Shown piece by piece: positions 36,517 to 46,700 of a stretch of DNA of 64,000 nucleotides. The stretch's first letter is position 1. Each line of letters begins with the position of its first letter. Source of the stretch: Archegozetes longisetosus (lineage: Eukaryota; Arthropoda; Arachnida; Sarcoptiformes; Trhypochthoniidae); the NCBI GenBank assembly GCA_018873245.2, contig JAEMBT020000006.1, positions 10,977,855 to 11,041,854 of the forward strand. Reading direction: 5' to 3'. The notes beneath the pieces were generated by a model that saw nothing but the letters and a program-made list of their open reading frames with translations, had not been told where the DNA came from and made no database searches. The position numbers and the translations under genes were made by a program.

Positions 36517-37585
36517 ACTGAAACTGAGCCCACGGGTCAGATTCATCCTTAGCATTAACTGATGCTTTGGTATCAGATGATTCAAAGTCAGACCATAAAT
36601 CATTACTGTTAGTGTTAGCATTGTTTGAGTTATTCGTAGATGTTGTGTTCGTCGATGAACCTATGCTTAACGAATTTAGATCTAATAGGAAGTCACTATC
36701 GTTCTGCACAGTTGTTTGTGCTGGCGTCGGTTTTACTGAATTCGGAGATGTTGTAGTTTTAGAAACCGATGTTGGTCCAGCAATTTTTACGCCTCCTGGA
36801 GGTGGTGGAAGTAAAATACCAGTTCCTCCTCCAGACGGTTTGGCTCTCTGCCGACTCGTAGCACTACTAGATCCGCCCTTTCTCTATATTCAATTATTAA
36901 CATTTTTAATATTTAAATTTCAAACTAAACTAATTCATCAAATATTTATGAAGACCTACAGCAATATTAAGATTGACTTTAATAGTCTGTCCCTCTTTGA
37001 ATCCCAAGTCTAACTTTGGAACATTTTCTTCAGGTTCTTTCTGTTCCTTTTCAATCTCTTCCTCCTTTTGCACAACTCTATAATAAAAATAGGTTCAGTC
37101 AGATCTATGTGAAGCGAACCTAAAAAAGGACTAAAAGGTGATCTCAACCATACTTGAAATGGTCTTGAAGTGCAACATTCAAATCGAAGCTGTCACCACG
37201 ATCTGAGAAGCCAATGCCGATGAAAGCAGATCTTCCGTTGTCATCTTGAAGTCGAATAACAAAATAACGGCTGGAGTCAGAGACCGATTCGATGGCTATT
37301 CCAGGATAACTATCAATCGGACACTTGCCAAACAAGTCGCCACTATTTTTGTCCTCCAGTTTCAAAATACAATTTTTTCCTTTAGCCACAAGTCTGAGTC
37401 GTCCGTTCCAATCGGGTGCATCCAGTTTCCAATCTGCAGCTCTAAACAAACCAATCAGGTATTTAATAATAAACTCATCTTTTGATCGTTCGTGTTTACC
37501 GATAGGCTCGATTTGTTGTTCTCGGCGGAATCCTATAGATGAAAACATCTGATTTTATTAATATTACGCGTTCGTAGTCTTCCAT
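36515..37585 (-). CDS. NECAP: Adaptin ear-binding coat-associated protein (NECAP)
   Basis: Four exons on the minus strand: 37585-37500, 37441-37149, 37075-36960, 36883-36515 (introns 58, 73 and 76 bp), all phases closing to 287 residues. The N-terminal PHear domain (about 1-135) begins [20 protein letters not shown] and contains [31 protein letters not shown] and [19 protein letters not shown], the most conserved NECAP blocks. Residues ~140-165 hold [17 protein letters not shown]. The tail is low-complexity (Pro, Gly, Ser, Asn) with LLPPPPGG and two WxxF motifs, WSDF (262-265) and WAQF (283-286), known to bind the AP-2 alpha ear. The family acts in clathrin-coated vesicle formation at the plasma membrane. 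The intron 2 acceptor is a tandem AGAG; only the second AG keeps the frame. The protein ends WAQFQ, one residue beyond the usual terminal WVQF. Confidence 0.96.
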
Positions 37586-38577
37586 CTTTTTTTATTATTT
37601 GTCAAATATTATTACGATTTAATTGATTAGTTAATTTGAAAATAAGCTTTGATAAACAGTCAAAATCTGCCCCTTTTGTCGATCATCATATTACATAAGA
37701 GTCATAAGTGAGTTAAGTATTGCACATACTCACTAATAGACTGTAGTGTTGACCATCAATGATGTTAGTTATTTCTAATATTATTTTCAAAATCAACTTC
37801 AACCAAATCTATTCAATTTTTTACTTACCATCACTTGACAGAAATTGCTATTTGATTCTTAATTCTCGTTAATTAAAATCTTGAAATTCAAGCAAAATTA
37901 TATCTAATTTATAACTTATTAGAATTTTTATTCAAGTAGGGATTATTTTTTAGAAAATTTAGACTTCTAGAAAGTTTTGCGAAGTTGTTCAATACATTTA
38001 ATGATTTGAATGATAGTGAATTAATATGAATTTTGTGCTCAATCAGTCAAATATGGCATCAATTCTTCATAACCAGTTGATTGCAGAAAGTGATTTTTGT
38101 AAAAATTGTTCACTTTCATCAACTAGTTTTAGGAACAGAAATACAAGTTTCACAGATTTTTGTGTGCTTTCCATTTGTCTAATTCTGTAAATGTTTCGAA
38201 TTGAATTCTGTGGTCAAAAACAAGTCGAGTTAAACTCAAATAAATCATTTCGACAGATAATAATTGAATTATTCTGTGAATACAATATGGCATAAAAGGT
38301 TAAATGATATAAATAACTAGCTATACAATAAGTAAGAATAACCAAATTAATTGATGTAATGTTAAAATAAACTGAAAAACTTAATAATCGTTGATAGTAA
38401 CTAGAACAGTTGCTTTCCACCAGATCACAATATCTTCAAATATTAAGAAACTTATTCCATACTCAATATAGTAATAAAATCAAATTTGGCAACAAATTTA
38501 TGCGCATGACAGAGGGTTGACATAGCAAGTGATTTTCCTTGTTGCTATCGAAGATTATTAATTTTTTAGGTGTAAAG
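37586..38577. other. Intergenic region NECAP / TAF13
   Basis: About 1 kb between the NECAP start and the TAF13 stop, both on the minus strand. It should contain the NECAP promoter and the TAF13 3' end. A short repeat (family H2) sits next to the TAF13 stop. A 68-codon open frame at 38214-38420 has no features and is likely chance. Confidence 0.55.
38480..38575. repeat. Repeat family H2, copy 2, in the TAF13 3' flank
   Basis: Contains AAATTTGGCAACAAATTTAT, GCGCATGACAGA, CATAGCAAG and CTTGTTGCTATCG in order. The first half matches the reverse complement of 56575-56628, and the second half matches 56715-56760 and 18600-18630. It ends 2 bp from the TAF13 stop, so it is probably transcribed in its 3' UTR. 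Confidence 0.65.
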
Positions 38578-38955
38578 TTAAGCCGATTGAACGTATTTGA
38601 CTTCGTCGAATGCTTTTCTCGCTTTCTTTAACTCTTCATTCATCAAAAGCAAATCTTTAACTCTGGCATACTTTCGCGGATCTCTTCGAACTAAATACAT
38701 AATATCTTCGACAGAAACTCTTCCTTGTCTTCCAACATCCATAGCTTTGAGTGCGATTTCACTGATGAACTGAATGACCATATCTTCCAACATATCAACT
38801 GATTCTGTGTATGGATTTTGGTCATCACCAAACCCATACATCATACAACGCAACTCTTTCGAGAATATCCTCTTCTTCTTGTCTCCTGACTGTTGATCGC
38901 TTGACTCTTGTTGTTGTTCGTCATCAATGTCTTCGTGAGCATTAGAAGCCATCAT
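38578..38955 (-). CDS. TAF13: TFIID subunit 13 (TAF13)
   Basis: Single-exon, 125-residue protein, essentially the family length (human 124). An acidic, Gln/Asp-rich N-terminus (1-26) is followed by the histone fold: FSKELRCMMYGFGDDQNPY and TESVDMLEDMVIQFISEI (33-70), GRQGRVSVEDIMYLVRRDP (75-93), and YARVKDLLLMNEELKKARKA to the end. These blocks are almost unchanged from human TAF13. TAF13 pairs with TAF11 through histone folds and contacts TBP in the TFIID lobe, in the nucleus. The start is a double ATG (38955, 38952); either could be used. It lies 84 bp downstream of the SET gene on the same strand. Confidence 0.97.
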   Translation of the reverse strand: MMASNAHEDIDDEQQQESSDQQSGDKKKRIFSKELRCMMYGFGDDQNPYTESVDMLEDMVIQFISEIALKAMDVGRQGRVSVEDIMYLVRRDPRKYARVKDLLLMNEELKKARKAFDEVKYVQSA

Positions 38956-39039
38956 TTTTAATTGTTAACATTAAGTATGTTCAGATCAATGTAAATCAAT
39001 GGGTACTTAAAGTATAAATTAATCAAACAGTCAATTAAT

Positions 39040-39870
39040 TTATAGAGAGAAATCTAAAGGCATAAAACGTTTGCATTTCTCACTATTACAAAAACACAAT
39101 TTATTGCTTAACAAGCTTTCACTTGAACCGTAATTATAAGACAATTCCTGGCTGCAAACAATGTCTTTAGAGGCAAACAAGCAGATTCTTGGTCTCAAGG
39201 AATCGCTTCTGACTGGAAGCGCTACAAGATTAGGGTCACAACTATGGTTAATAAATCGACATTCACTGCCATAATATCGCGCGTCTATTATTATCTCAAA
39301 AGTCGATTCAGTGCCGAAGTGTTCGCGAAATATCAAAATATAATTGTGTTCCTCTTTATTATCGTTATATAACTTAAATCTATTCAAAGCTTCTCCTCTG
39401 TCAATAACTTCACCACAGTATTCGCCAACAAATTGTCCAGATTTGATGTCGCTCAGAGCTCGAACTGAATAACCTTTCGATTGGTCGAAAAACACTTCAG
39501 TCGAATATTTAGCCCTGTATTGCGTGACACGATTCAGACAACTATCAGTCAATTGTTGATTTTGACCACAATAACAATTGCATCCGCACTCGTAAATCGG
39601 TTTTTGCCAATTAATTAGAAGTCCACTTGAGTCGTAATTGTAGTGGACAAAACACTTATTATAACTACACTCGCAATAGTTTTCATCACTTGTCAAGTAT
39701 TCTTCAAATGTATTTCTAATACACTTACAGTTTATTTCACATCCAATCAGATCTTTTGTGTCCAATTCTTGATTTGGGTCTCGGATTATATTGTTGTTAA
39801 TTACTGTAAACAGTGGATTGGATTGTTTAAGTTGTTTATTAATTGAATCAATACTTTTTTGACTTTTCAT
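39040..39870 (-). CDS. SETMAR/SUV39-type histone-lysine methyltransferase (SET domain only)
   Basis: Intronless ORF, 276 residues from the first ATG at 39870; the frame stays open upstream only through a GTG, and CCCTTAG just upstream could be a splice acceptor, so a 5' exon is possible. Residues ~44-111 are a Cys-rich pre-SET (GCEINCKC, YCECSYNKC, ECGCNCYCG, DSCLNRV). The SET domain follows: KGYSVRALSDIKSGQFVGEY (132-151), SAM-site RFINHSCDPNL (205-215), and ELSYNYG (242-248) with the catalytic-tyrosine region. Post-SET CxC-x4-C is at 259, 261 and 266. LPVRSDSLRP and the terminal RFMPLDFSL mirror the SET part of SETMAR (IPVRIDSMVP, FLPFDSSL), so it belongs to that clade, without the mariner transposase. 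The expected substrate is a histone H3 lysine in the nucleus. YNY replaces the usual YDY. Confidence 0.88.
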   Translation of the reverse strand: MKSQKSIDSINKQLKQSNPLFTVINNNIIRDPNQELDTKDLIGCEINCKCIRNTFEEYLTSDENYCECSYNKCFVHYNYDSSGLLINWQKPIYECGCNCYCGQNQQLTDSCLNRVTQYRAKYSTEVFFDQSKGYSVRALSDIKSGQFVGEYCGEVIDRGEALNRFKLYNDNKEEHNYILIFREHFGTESTFEIIIDARYYGSECRFINHSCDPNLVALPVRSDSLRPRICLFASKDIVCSQELSYNYGSSESLLSNKLCFCNSEKCKRFMPLDFSL

Positions 39871-39897
39871 TAAATGACACTTTGGTTTATGTGACAC

Positions 39898-40440
39898 TAA
39901 GGGAGTATTTGTTTAGTGTAGTTTTGGTTTAAATCATTTCCAAATTATTACTTCTTTCACATTTATCTTAACTTTGATATAAAAATAAACTTCCTTCAAA
40001 TACTATTATCGCATTAAATGCGCTTAATCACTATTTACAAGAATTAATTGATAAATAATTGAATGCTTATGAAAGCTGGTTAATCACTGTTTGATCGATC
40101 CCTCGCTATATCTCTGACTATTCATATGTACAAGTGATCCTCAACTTTTTTACTTTCAATTTTTAATTTGCTAATTGGTCGTCTGTTAATTTAAGAAAAT
40201 AAGATATTAAAACAATTAAGCTGAAATTTTTTTATATTTTTCATTTCAAATTTTGAGGACTTGCAATTGGGATTAACTAGTGTTTACTTTATAGAGAATA
40301 GTCTTAAATGTGAAAAGTTTTGTAAATATGAAAACACATGTCACTCAAAGGACTTGTAAACATTGAGAGACTGTCAGAATCTGATGTCAACAAGACTTTC
40401 AGAGCTTACCGATTCAATACTTGAATAACTTGATTGATAA
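39898..40440. promoter_or_regulatory. Divergent promoter region SET gene / DDB2
   Basis: About 0.55 kb between the two divergently oriented coding starts, so it must hold both promoters unless 5' exons lie elsewhere. AT-rich; I cannot point to a convincing TATA box or initiator. Confidence 0.4.
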
Positions 40441-41646
40441 ATGAAGAAAAAGAAGAGCATAGTTGAGAGAATTAATGAGATAAGAGACGGAAGTATTAGA
40501 AGAGAGAGCGAACACAAATTCATATTAAATCATGTATTGATTGAGAGTTCATTTCTCTCAAATATGGTCTCTACTCGTACTTACGAACATGTACTCAACA
40601 AAATGTTGTCATCACTTGAATGGCATCCAAAACTCAATTTAGTATTGATTGGCTCTCGAGGAGGAGATGTTTCTGCAGTGGATGTGTCGTCAAAATGTGT
40701 ATCATTTGTGAGTAGAGGTGAAGGTCGTGGCGCACAAATCACTGACATTAAGTTCGATCGATTCGACAATAATTGGTTCTATACTTCATCCACTTCTGGA
40801 AAATTAGTCAAACGAAGAATTGATGCCAAAGAAGACATTATTCTTAAGGATTCTCACGATTTGAACGATTTATATTCGAGGTATTCATAATTGTTTGCAC
40901 ATATTTAAACTATTTGATGTTTTAATTTGAGATTAATAATGTGATCACTTAGTGCCAGATTTACATGTTTAGACATCTGCCCAAATCGTAAACTTGCGAT
41001 CGCTGGCGACAGCAACGGTTCGATTCATTTGACGCCTTCATGTGAGCTGAGTAAAAATATGAAGCCTTTTGGACTTCGTGTTTCAATACATAACTCAAAT
41101 ATACTTCACTGTGAATTCAATCGATTCAATACCGATCTATTCGTAACCGCATCAATCGATTGTTCAGCAAAGTTATGGGACATAAGAATGATCAGCAATA
41201 ACTCTTCAAAACCGGTACTAACTCTGAGGCATAGCCATCCATTAAATTCAGCCAATTTTTCATTAACAAACGGCTCAACTCTTTTGACAACTAACTATTT
41301 TGACGAAATTTGTGTCTATCGCGGACCTAATTGGGACTTAGAAAGGTGCATTAAGCACAGTCACGAACAAAAACAAAGATTTTGTTTATTAAAGGCTAAA
41401 TGGCATCCATTATGTGATCTGTTTCTTATCGGAAGCTTTAGTTCCAACCCTTTAGTGAGCGGCCAATTCTACGATAAACCACAAGCTATTGATATAATTG
41501 ATGTAAAAACCGGCCGAATCCTATCAAGTCTTTCTGATGGCAGTCCTGGAGTCATATCAATTAGTTCTTTCAACTGTACGGCAGATACAATCGCTGCCAT
41601 TAAAGGACAGAATCTGATTATTTTTGAATCTAATGCAGAAAATTGA
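40441..41646 (+). CDS. DDB2: DNA damage-binding protein 2 (WD40, UV-lesion recognition)
   Basis: Two exons, 40441-40880 and 40953-41646, with a 72-bp GT-AG intron; 377 residues. WD40 propeller with blocks matching DDB2: SLEWHPKLNLVLIGSRGGD (58-76), FDRFDNNWFYTSSTSG, LAIAGDSNGSIHL (~161-173), FNRFNTDLFVTASID, AKLWDIRM (219-226), HSHPLNSANFS (240-250), LLTTNYFDEICVY, KAKWHPLCDLFLIG (294-307). WDIR (222-225) is the DWD box that docks DDB2 on DDB1 in the CUL4-RBX1 ligase. Known role: binds UV photoproducts in chromatin and starts global-genome nucleotide excision repair. It is about 50 residues shorter than human DDB2 at the N-terminus, where the ubiquitinated lysine tail lies. The lesion-probing FQH triad of the human protein aligns with KQR (287-289). 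Confidence 0.94.
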
Positions 41647-41721
41647 TACTTAAAGCTTTTATTTCGTTGTAAGTATAATTTGCGTGATAACTATTGTAAA
41701 TTATTCATTTTCAAATTGAAA

Positions 41722-41751
41722 AATAAATTGATTTATTTTCTTAAATTTATT
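41722..41751. terminator. Bidirectional poly(A) region between DDB2 and DDX52
   Basis: AATAAA on the + strand at 41722-41727 serves DDB2 (stop 41646). On the minus strand AATAAA occurs at 41737-41732 and 41751-41746, the latter 58 nt after the DDX52 stop (41809). The two 3' ends are therefore likely to overlap. Confidence 0.6.
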
Positions 41752-41808
41752 ATGAAGATATGAGTTAATGAAATTCCACTCTTTCATTCCAATATATTTC
41801 TATAAAAT

Positions 41809-43721
41809 CTATTCGTCTTCATTTACGTTTTTATCTTTTTTAAACTTCTTCGAACTCTTTTCTGTTTTATTCGAAGTATTATTATTGAATCGTTTCCTCT
41901 TTTTATACTTTTCTTGTCTGTTAAGGAACAGAAAAAACAATGAAATTACTGTTTATCAGCACAGATAGAGAAAAAAGACTAACTTTTTGTTCAATTCGAG
42001 CATAAACTGAGGAACATCACAACCTGATTGCCGCATAACGTTGGCAATTGATCTTAGATTCTCGGAATCATTTTGAGTGAAAAAAGTGATAGCCTCTCCT
42101 TTACGACCAGCCCTTCCCGTTCGACCTTAAATCGAAATCAATAAATTCAACAAAAGTTCAATTTATAATCCAACGAAATTGTTTTACCGATTCTGTGAAT
42201 GTAAGAAACAGCAGATGAGGGAAAGTCATAATTGATGACTAAATTAACTCCTTTGAAATCAATTCCTCTGCCCATAAGTTCAGTACAGATAAGAAACCAA
42301 ATCCTCCCCTCCCGAAAAGAACGGACGATATTATCTCTTTGTGTTTGTGATCGTTCTGAATGTATTACATCAACATTAACGCCATCATAGATCAGTTCAT
42401 TGAATAATTGCTTTGCTTTATCAATCTTTTCAACAAATATAAGGACTGGTGCCTGACATCCCTTCGCAATTAAGTCTCTCAAAGCTATTAATTTACCCTA
42501 AAATCGAAAAAGCAATTTGTTTTGATAACATATTTGTTTGAATAAATTATTTAGCGAGTGAAATACCTGTTCATTGCCAACAAAAATAAGTTTTTGGTCA
42601 ACAACTTCCGCCGCTTTATTTTTACCCCCAATAATAACAGTGACTACATTATCTAGATTCATTTTGGCCCATTTCTCTAACTGAACATCATATGTTGCAC
42701 TAAACATGGCATGTCTCAACTTTGATGATTCACTACAACAGTTAAAAATTACTGATAACTGATCGCGAAATCCAGACTCAAAGAGTTTGTCGCATTCGTC
42801 GATTACCAGCCATTCGACGCTAATAAATAGATATTGAAATTGAAATAAGCAAGAAGAGGAAGATTGAGAAATGAATAATACTTTTTGATATTAATTGCTG
42901 GTGGTTCTTGTTTCAAAAGCCAAACCAATCTGTTGGGAGTCGTCACAAGTATATCATATTTGAGCGCAGAATTAGGTCCAAACTTCTTAGCGGCTAAATT
43001 AACATTTTTAATGATATGAACTCTCAAACCAGTTCCTACTGATATCCAGAGACACTCTCTATGTATTTGTTTTGCTAACTCTCGAGTTGGCGCTAATATA
43101 ATGGCTCTGAAGCCAGACTTTTGAGGTCTTTTCAACTGATGAAGAATTGGTATCAGAAATGCTAAAGTCTTTCCCGAACCAGTGGGTGCACAACCGATTA
43201 TCTCTCGTTTATCCATCATCAGAGGAATGGCTTGCATCTGAATAGGAGTCGGACTTTGGAAACCAGTTTTCTCTATGTTTTTCAGAATCGGTTCTTCAAG
43301 TTTCAGATCACTGAATGCTTCAATTGGATCGTTAATATCAGATCCGTTTACGTAAATTCGATTGACTTTTCTCAAATGATTAATTTTTTCTAAATGCAAT
43401 TCTAATAACTTTTGACGAGTTTTGCGTTTTTTCTTAGTTTTGTTGGACTTTAATTGGTTTTGATTATTGTCTTCAACACTGTTAACTATTTGTTTGTCTT
43501 CTACTGAGTCGTCATCGTTTGCATCATTAGAGATAATACTTTTGTTGTCATTGTTTGTATTGATCTGTAGATTTAATAGTAGTTAATAACAAACTGTGAT
43601 TAAACAATACTAAGACTACTAAGTAACAAAATACCATAAATTTTTTAGCGTCCTTTTCAAACTTTTTGTAGTTAAATTTAGTTCCAGTTATTAATTTCCT
43701 AAACAAATCTTCAGAATTCAT
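41809..43721 (-). CDS. DDX52: DEAD-box RNA helicase DDX52 (ROK1 family)
   Basis: Six exons on the minus strand: 43721-43635, 43564-42882, 42819-42567, 42497-42188, 42125-41984, 41917-41809 (introns 62-70 bp); phases close to 527 residues. A charged low-complexity N-terminus precedes [18 protein letters not shown]. Helicase motifs in order: Q motif [11 protein letters not shown] (130-140), I APTGSGKT (155-162), Ia PTRELAKQ, Ib TTPNRL, II DECD (264-267), [49 protein letters not shown] and [15 protein letters not shown] are DDX52-specific. The C-terminus ([10 protein letters not shown] to KDKNVNEDE) is Lys-rich, as in the family. Rok1/DDX52 acts in 18S rRNA processing and small-subunit assembly in the nucleolus. 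Motif II is DECD, where human DDX52 has DESD. It is shorter than human (599) at both ends. Confidence 0.95.
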
Positions 43722-46700
43722 GCTTAAATATTTACTACAATTAATAACTTGTAACTAAATCAATTGAGAACTGATTAAAATAAACATTAGAGAAGAATAA
43801 GTTTTATTTGAAATAGTAGTGCCTCTATAAACATGCTTGAATTTCATAACAAGTTTTGTGGTTTTCTACGAAGACCCACTTTAGGCTTATGTTAACTCTC
43901 AAAGACTTCGTGCAGTAAGTATTTTTGTTAAATTCTAAAACTTCTCTGATAGTATCTTTCAGATAATAGTTTCATTAATTCATCAATAAGTCAAACATTA
44001 ATCAACTTAGAATAAGAAGAAACTAAATGCTTGAAATACTTTGTTAAATACTATTAAGAAGAAATCTTAATTAGATTATAGTGTTTTAATAATGTACAAG
44101 TTTATAGCATGTCAGAGAAGTTGCTTTACTTTGAGATTTTGATTTTCGAACGAGATCAAAGGTATTCAGTCTCATAGAGGATATGTGAAAGGACTACTAA
44201 TCTAGATTAAGTTAATTAGATTGTATAAGGTGAATGGTGCACATAGCTCACTAACCATGGTAAAGCTTTGTTATATTTAGAGATCACAATTAACTGACTT
44301 AACCCTTTTTGACTAATTAAACATACTAATTTCTCTGAGTGGCAAATTTAGTTAAAAAGAGATTCAACTTATAAAACAATTTTTTGAGAGTAGCAGAGAA
44401 GGTTTTTTGAACACAATTTAGGAATTTATTCTGAGCTATCCACTATTGTTTTATCTGTTGGAATCATTATTAAATTGTTTAGTGAGATTTTCTAATTTGA
44501 ATTATGATAAATACCTACTAAATATTAATCTTATAACGATCAGTTTGTAATATTTATATGAAATAAGAATTGTCAGTTGATGATTGGGTTAAATTACATC
44601 ATGATTTGAGTGCCAACGCGCATTATAGTTTATTTGTGAACTAACTTTTAATCATAAAACCAAATTAAAACAGTTTTTTGGCAACATTTTTTAAACCAGT
44701 TAAACGCACCAGTTTTAGACAAAAAATTAAACCAGGCTTATGGAATCTCTAACTATATTAACCTTAGCTTGAACCCTGAGTGAACCTTAAACCAGACTAT
44801 GACCTTAAAAGTAAGAGTCTCAATAAAGTCTGTTTAAGAATGATATTTTTGCAAATTCATAATGTCAATAACTTGTTCCTGTGCGTGAATCGTTTCCTCT
44901 ATAGATGATTGAGTTTGAAAAAAAAGTGAAAGCATGTTTTGATACAGCCGTTTTAATAAAAATTAAGAAGAGTACTAATATTTTGATTTTAGTAGGGCTC
45001 GAACATATGCAACATTTTCTACCCCATGCCATACAAGTAAGGGTTTGTAAACGAATTATTAGCAAAAATATGAAGAACCCTTAAAAATTATCAATTTAAT
45101 AAAGGATTCATTCATTACTATAAAATTATCACATCCTGTCAGTTATTTTTATAAAAATCAAAGTTTAACCTTAATAAATAGTAATTTATCGACATTACTC
45201 GAATCAACTGATTATCTTTTATCAGATAATGTAATACTAGTATAACTAAGCTCCTCTCACTTGACAAATTTTAGCAGCAATTGATAAGATATGCTTTAAA
45301 ATTATGAGAGGACGCGGATGTTTGAGTTCATTTTGTTTCCAAAATCGCATTATTGCAGTATTTGGTATAGAATTATGAGTTGAATCCAAATGATTTTGTA
45401 CTTCAATATAGCTTGCATTAATTGAAACTATTTTATCTGTAATATTAATAGTTTTCGAGATAGTAGTCAGCATTAACATCAGTAATAGCAATCAGCAATA
45501 TTTGCACTAGAATGTTGTGTATTTTGGATATTATCAGGTCAGTCAATAAATTCTCAGCCTAACACTTTTCCTGATAGATTTGGATGCTGATTTTTAAACC
45601 AATAATAGTGGTACGCTTCAAAAGATTGCATACCAAAAATTAGCTGGTTTCGCTGAAAGATAAAAAATTTAGACAATCTTTTCGTGTCAAAAAACACTTT
45701 AAAAACTCTTGAAATTTTTTTTCTCTTTTCTATTGGGTCTATGTATTGATACCTCTTTTTAACAGTTTATAATTTTATTACTACTATGAGAAATTAATTA
45801 ACTTTTAGCATGAGATCTCATGAGATATGTCTCTATTATCACTTTCAAAATCAACATTCAAAGATATCAGAAAGATGTTAGGCCGAGAATTTTCTGACTA
45901 ACCGATAATATATCCTGCCGTTGACTTCACAGTATTCGCATAATTTGCATTTAATATTATAAAATCAATTTTATTTATGTGTGATTCGTCGAGAAAAAGT
46001 TTACAAACCCAATCCAAACTTGTACGAGTTTGGGTTTTTAATGGGTTTCTGATGGGCTTAGGGTTTCGTGTTCGATCTCTAACCTATAATTGACAGTATT
46101 AATCTGAAACAAAAAGATAAGCATTCAATTTCACTAGAATCCAAACTTGTCTAGTCATAAGATATCTCTTTGTATGATTTCTATTTTAAGACTGAGCAAA
46201 CGGATTGATTAATCAATAAATGTAGTCGAGTATTTATCATTTTAACTGACATTTTTTATGATTATAAATGTATACTTTATATTACGATTAAGATCGATAT
46301 GAAGACAAAAATTTTCAAGAGTTGTTAACAAACGAAATTAATCTATTCTGATACAAAAGCATTATTCCATTAATGTGTCAAATTGTTGACAGGACTGCAT
46401 AAAAATAAGACAAATTTGACGACGGTTTTAAATTAAAACTTTTCATTTAGGAATAAATTGAATTGATCGAGAACATTTGCATTAAAGTTCGATAAGCTTA
46501 TTCTGAAATTTGAGCTAAATTTCAGTACTTCAAACAGACTAGTTAAGCATTAAAGGGCGGAACAATTTCTCTATTTTCTATCTTTAATGAATTTTTATAC
46601 AATCAACTGGATACAAAGTTGAAAAACATATTATGCTAGAAATAGTGTTTGTCACGAGATCGCATTTGAAATATTGGTTTATTGTTGAGAAATAATTCAT

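Noticed and set aside
44990..45030. GGGCTCGAACATATGCAAC considered as a tRNA B-box region
   Set aside because: No matching A box, anticodon arm or acceptor stem could be folded; no tRNA was found in the window.
45995..46070. CCCAATCCAAACTTGTACGA hairpin-like and GGGTTT-rich stretch considered as a telomere-like repeat or transposon end
   Set aside because: No regular repeat unit, terminal inverted repeat pair or target duplication could be defined.
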